Shown: piece after piece, positions 6,279 through 6,464 of the stretch
Numbering within the stretch: position 1 is the stretch's first letter
Layout: each line of letters starts with the position of its first letter
Assembly: GCA_013153675.1 (NCBI GenBank)
Contig: JAADEA010000154.1
Coordinates: 1 to 6,464, forward strand
DNA length: 6,464 bases
Direction: 5' to 3'
Source: Campylobacterota bacterium
GTDB taxonomy: Bacteria > Campylobacterota > Campylobacteria > Campylobacterales > Sulfurovaceae
Position numbers and translations under genes: made by a program
The notes under the pieces: model-generated
What the model saw: the letters and a program-made list of their open reading frames with translations, nothing else
Told to the model about the DNA's origin: nothing
Database searches by the model: none

Positions 6279-6464
6279 AAAAATCCTTTATATAATTTTC
6301 AATTTCAAAAAATATATCTGATTTTATCTTTAAATTTAATTTCATTAGAGAAATGGGAATATTAAACTCTTTAATCTTTACATAATCTTTTTGTGTTACT
6401 AAAATTGAATCTACTTTATATCTTTTTAAAATCATCTTAAGCTCTTCTTTATTAAAAAAATAGT
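6262..6464 (-). CDS. lpxK: Tetraacyldisaccharide 4'-kinase, C-terminal fragment
   Basis: An open frame entering from the right edge gives 66 residues ending in TGA at 6264-6262. The start lies outside the window. The segment SILVTQKDYVKI (19-30 of the fragment) matches the conserved (I/V)VTEKDAVK block near the LpxK C-terminus, and the following ISLMKLNLKI strand also fits. LpxK is an inner-membrane-associated kinase that adds the 4'-phosphate to the lipid A precursor, a late step of lipid A synthesis. The Walker A region that would confirm it is off the edge. The 3' end runs 17 bp into argB, in the frame one base upstream, so the two genes are almost certainly on one mRNA. Confidence 0.82.
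   Translation of the reverse strand, partial: YFFNKEELKMILKRYKVDSILVTQKDYVKIKEFNIPISLMKLNLKIKSDIFFEIENYIKDFYAKKD

Noticed and set aside
1..6464. Mobile element, CRISPR array, toxin-antitoxin pair or defence cassette
   Set aside because: No transposase, regularly spaced repeats, terminal inverted repeats, tRNA or small paired frames were found. Base composition looks even and nearly every base lies in a recognised housekeeping gene.

Overview
This is an AT-rich window (I estimate roughly 30% G+C) with tightly packed genes. Intergenic gaps are 62-91 bp and several genes overlap. The gene content is chromosomal housekeeping: Ste24-like M48 protease, Uup-type ABC-F ATPase, a LysM/3D-domain envelope protein, threonine synthase, acetylglutamate kinase and LpxK. 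Lipid A synthesis (lpxK) indicates a Gram-negative cell. The base composition, promoters with a clear -10 but no obvious -35, and the style of the proteins best fit the Campylobacterota (Epsilonproteobacteria), perhaps a vent-type lineage such as Nautiliales. That placement is an inference; no rRNA or other phylogenetic marker is present.

Layout. Positions 1-917 (minus) hold the first 305 codons of a membrane M48 metalloprotease whose 3' end lies off the left edge. A 91-bp divergent promoter region (918-1008) separates it from uup (1009-2967, plus). The last 17 bp of uup overlap, tail to tail, the 3' end of a leftward block. That block, read on the minus strand from right to left, is lpxK (3' end only, 6262-6464), argB (5427-6278), thrC (3868-5364) and a secreted LysM/3D-domain protein (2951-3871).

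How the genes work together. lpxK and argB overlap by 17 bp and are probably co-transcribed. A compact intrinsic terminator just after argB, followed at once by a consensus TATAAT box, splits the leftward block into two transcription units: (...lpxK-argB) and (thrC-3D protein). thrC and the 3D-domain gene overlap by 3 bp. The latter starts with TTG behind a perfect AGGAGGT ribosome-binding site inside the thrC end, so the two are probably translationally coupled. Functionally the window mixes amino-acid biosynthesis (threonine, arginine), envelope biogenesis (lipid A, peptidoglycan remodelling), membrane proteolysis and ribosome/DNA-branch-associated ATPase activity. The genes do not form a single pathway.

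I found no mobile element, CRISPR array, tRNA/rRNA, integration site or defence-like cassette, and no convincing undescribed system. The points worth a second look concern local gene expression architecture and the LysM-3D protein.
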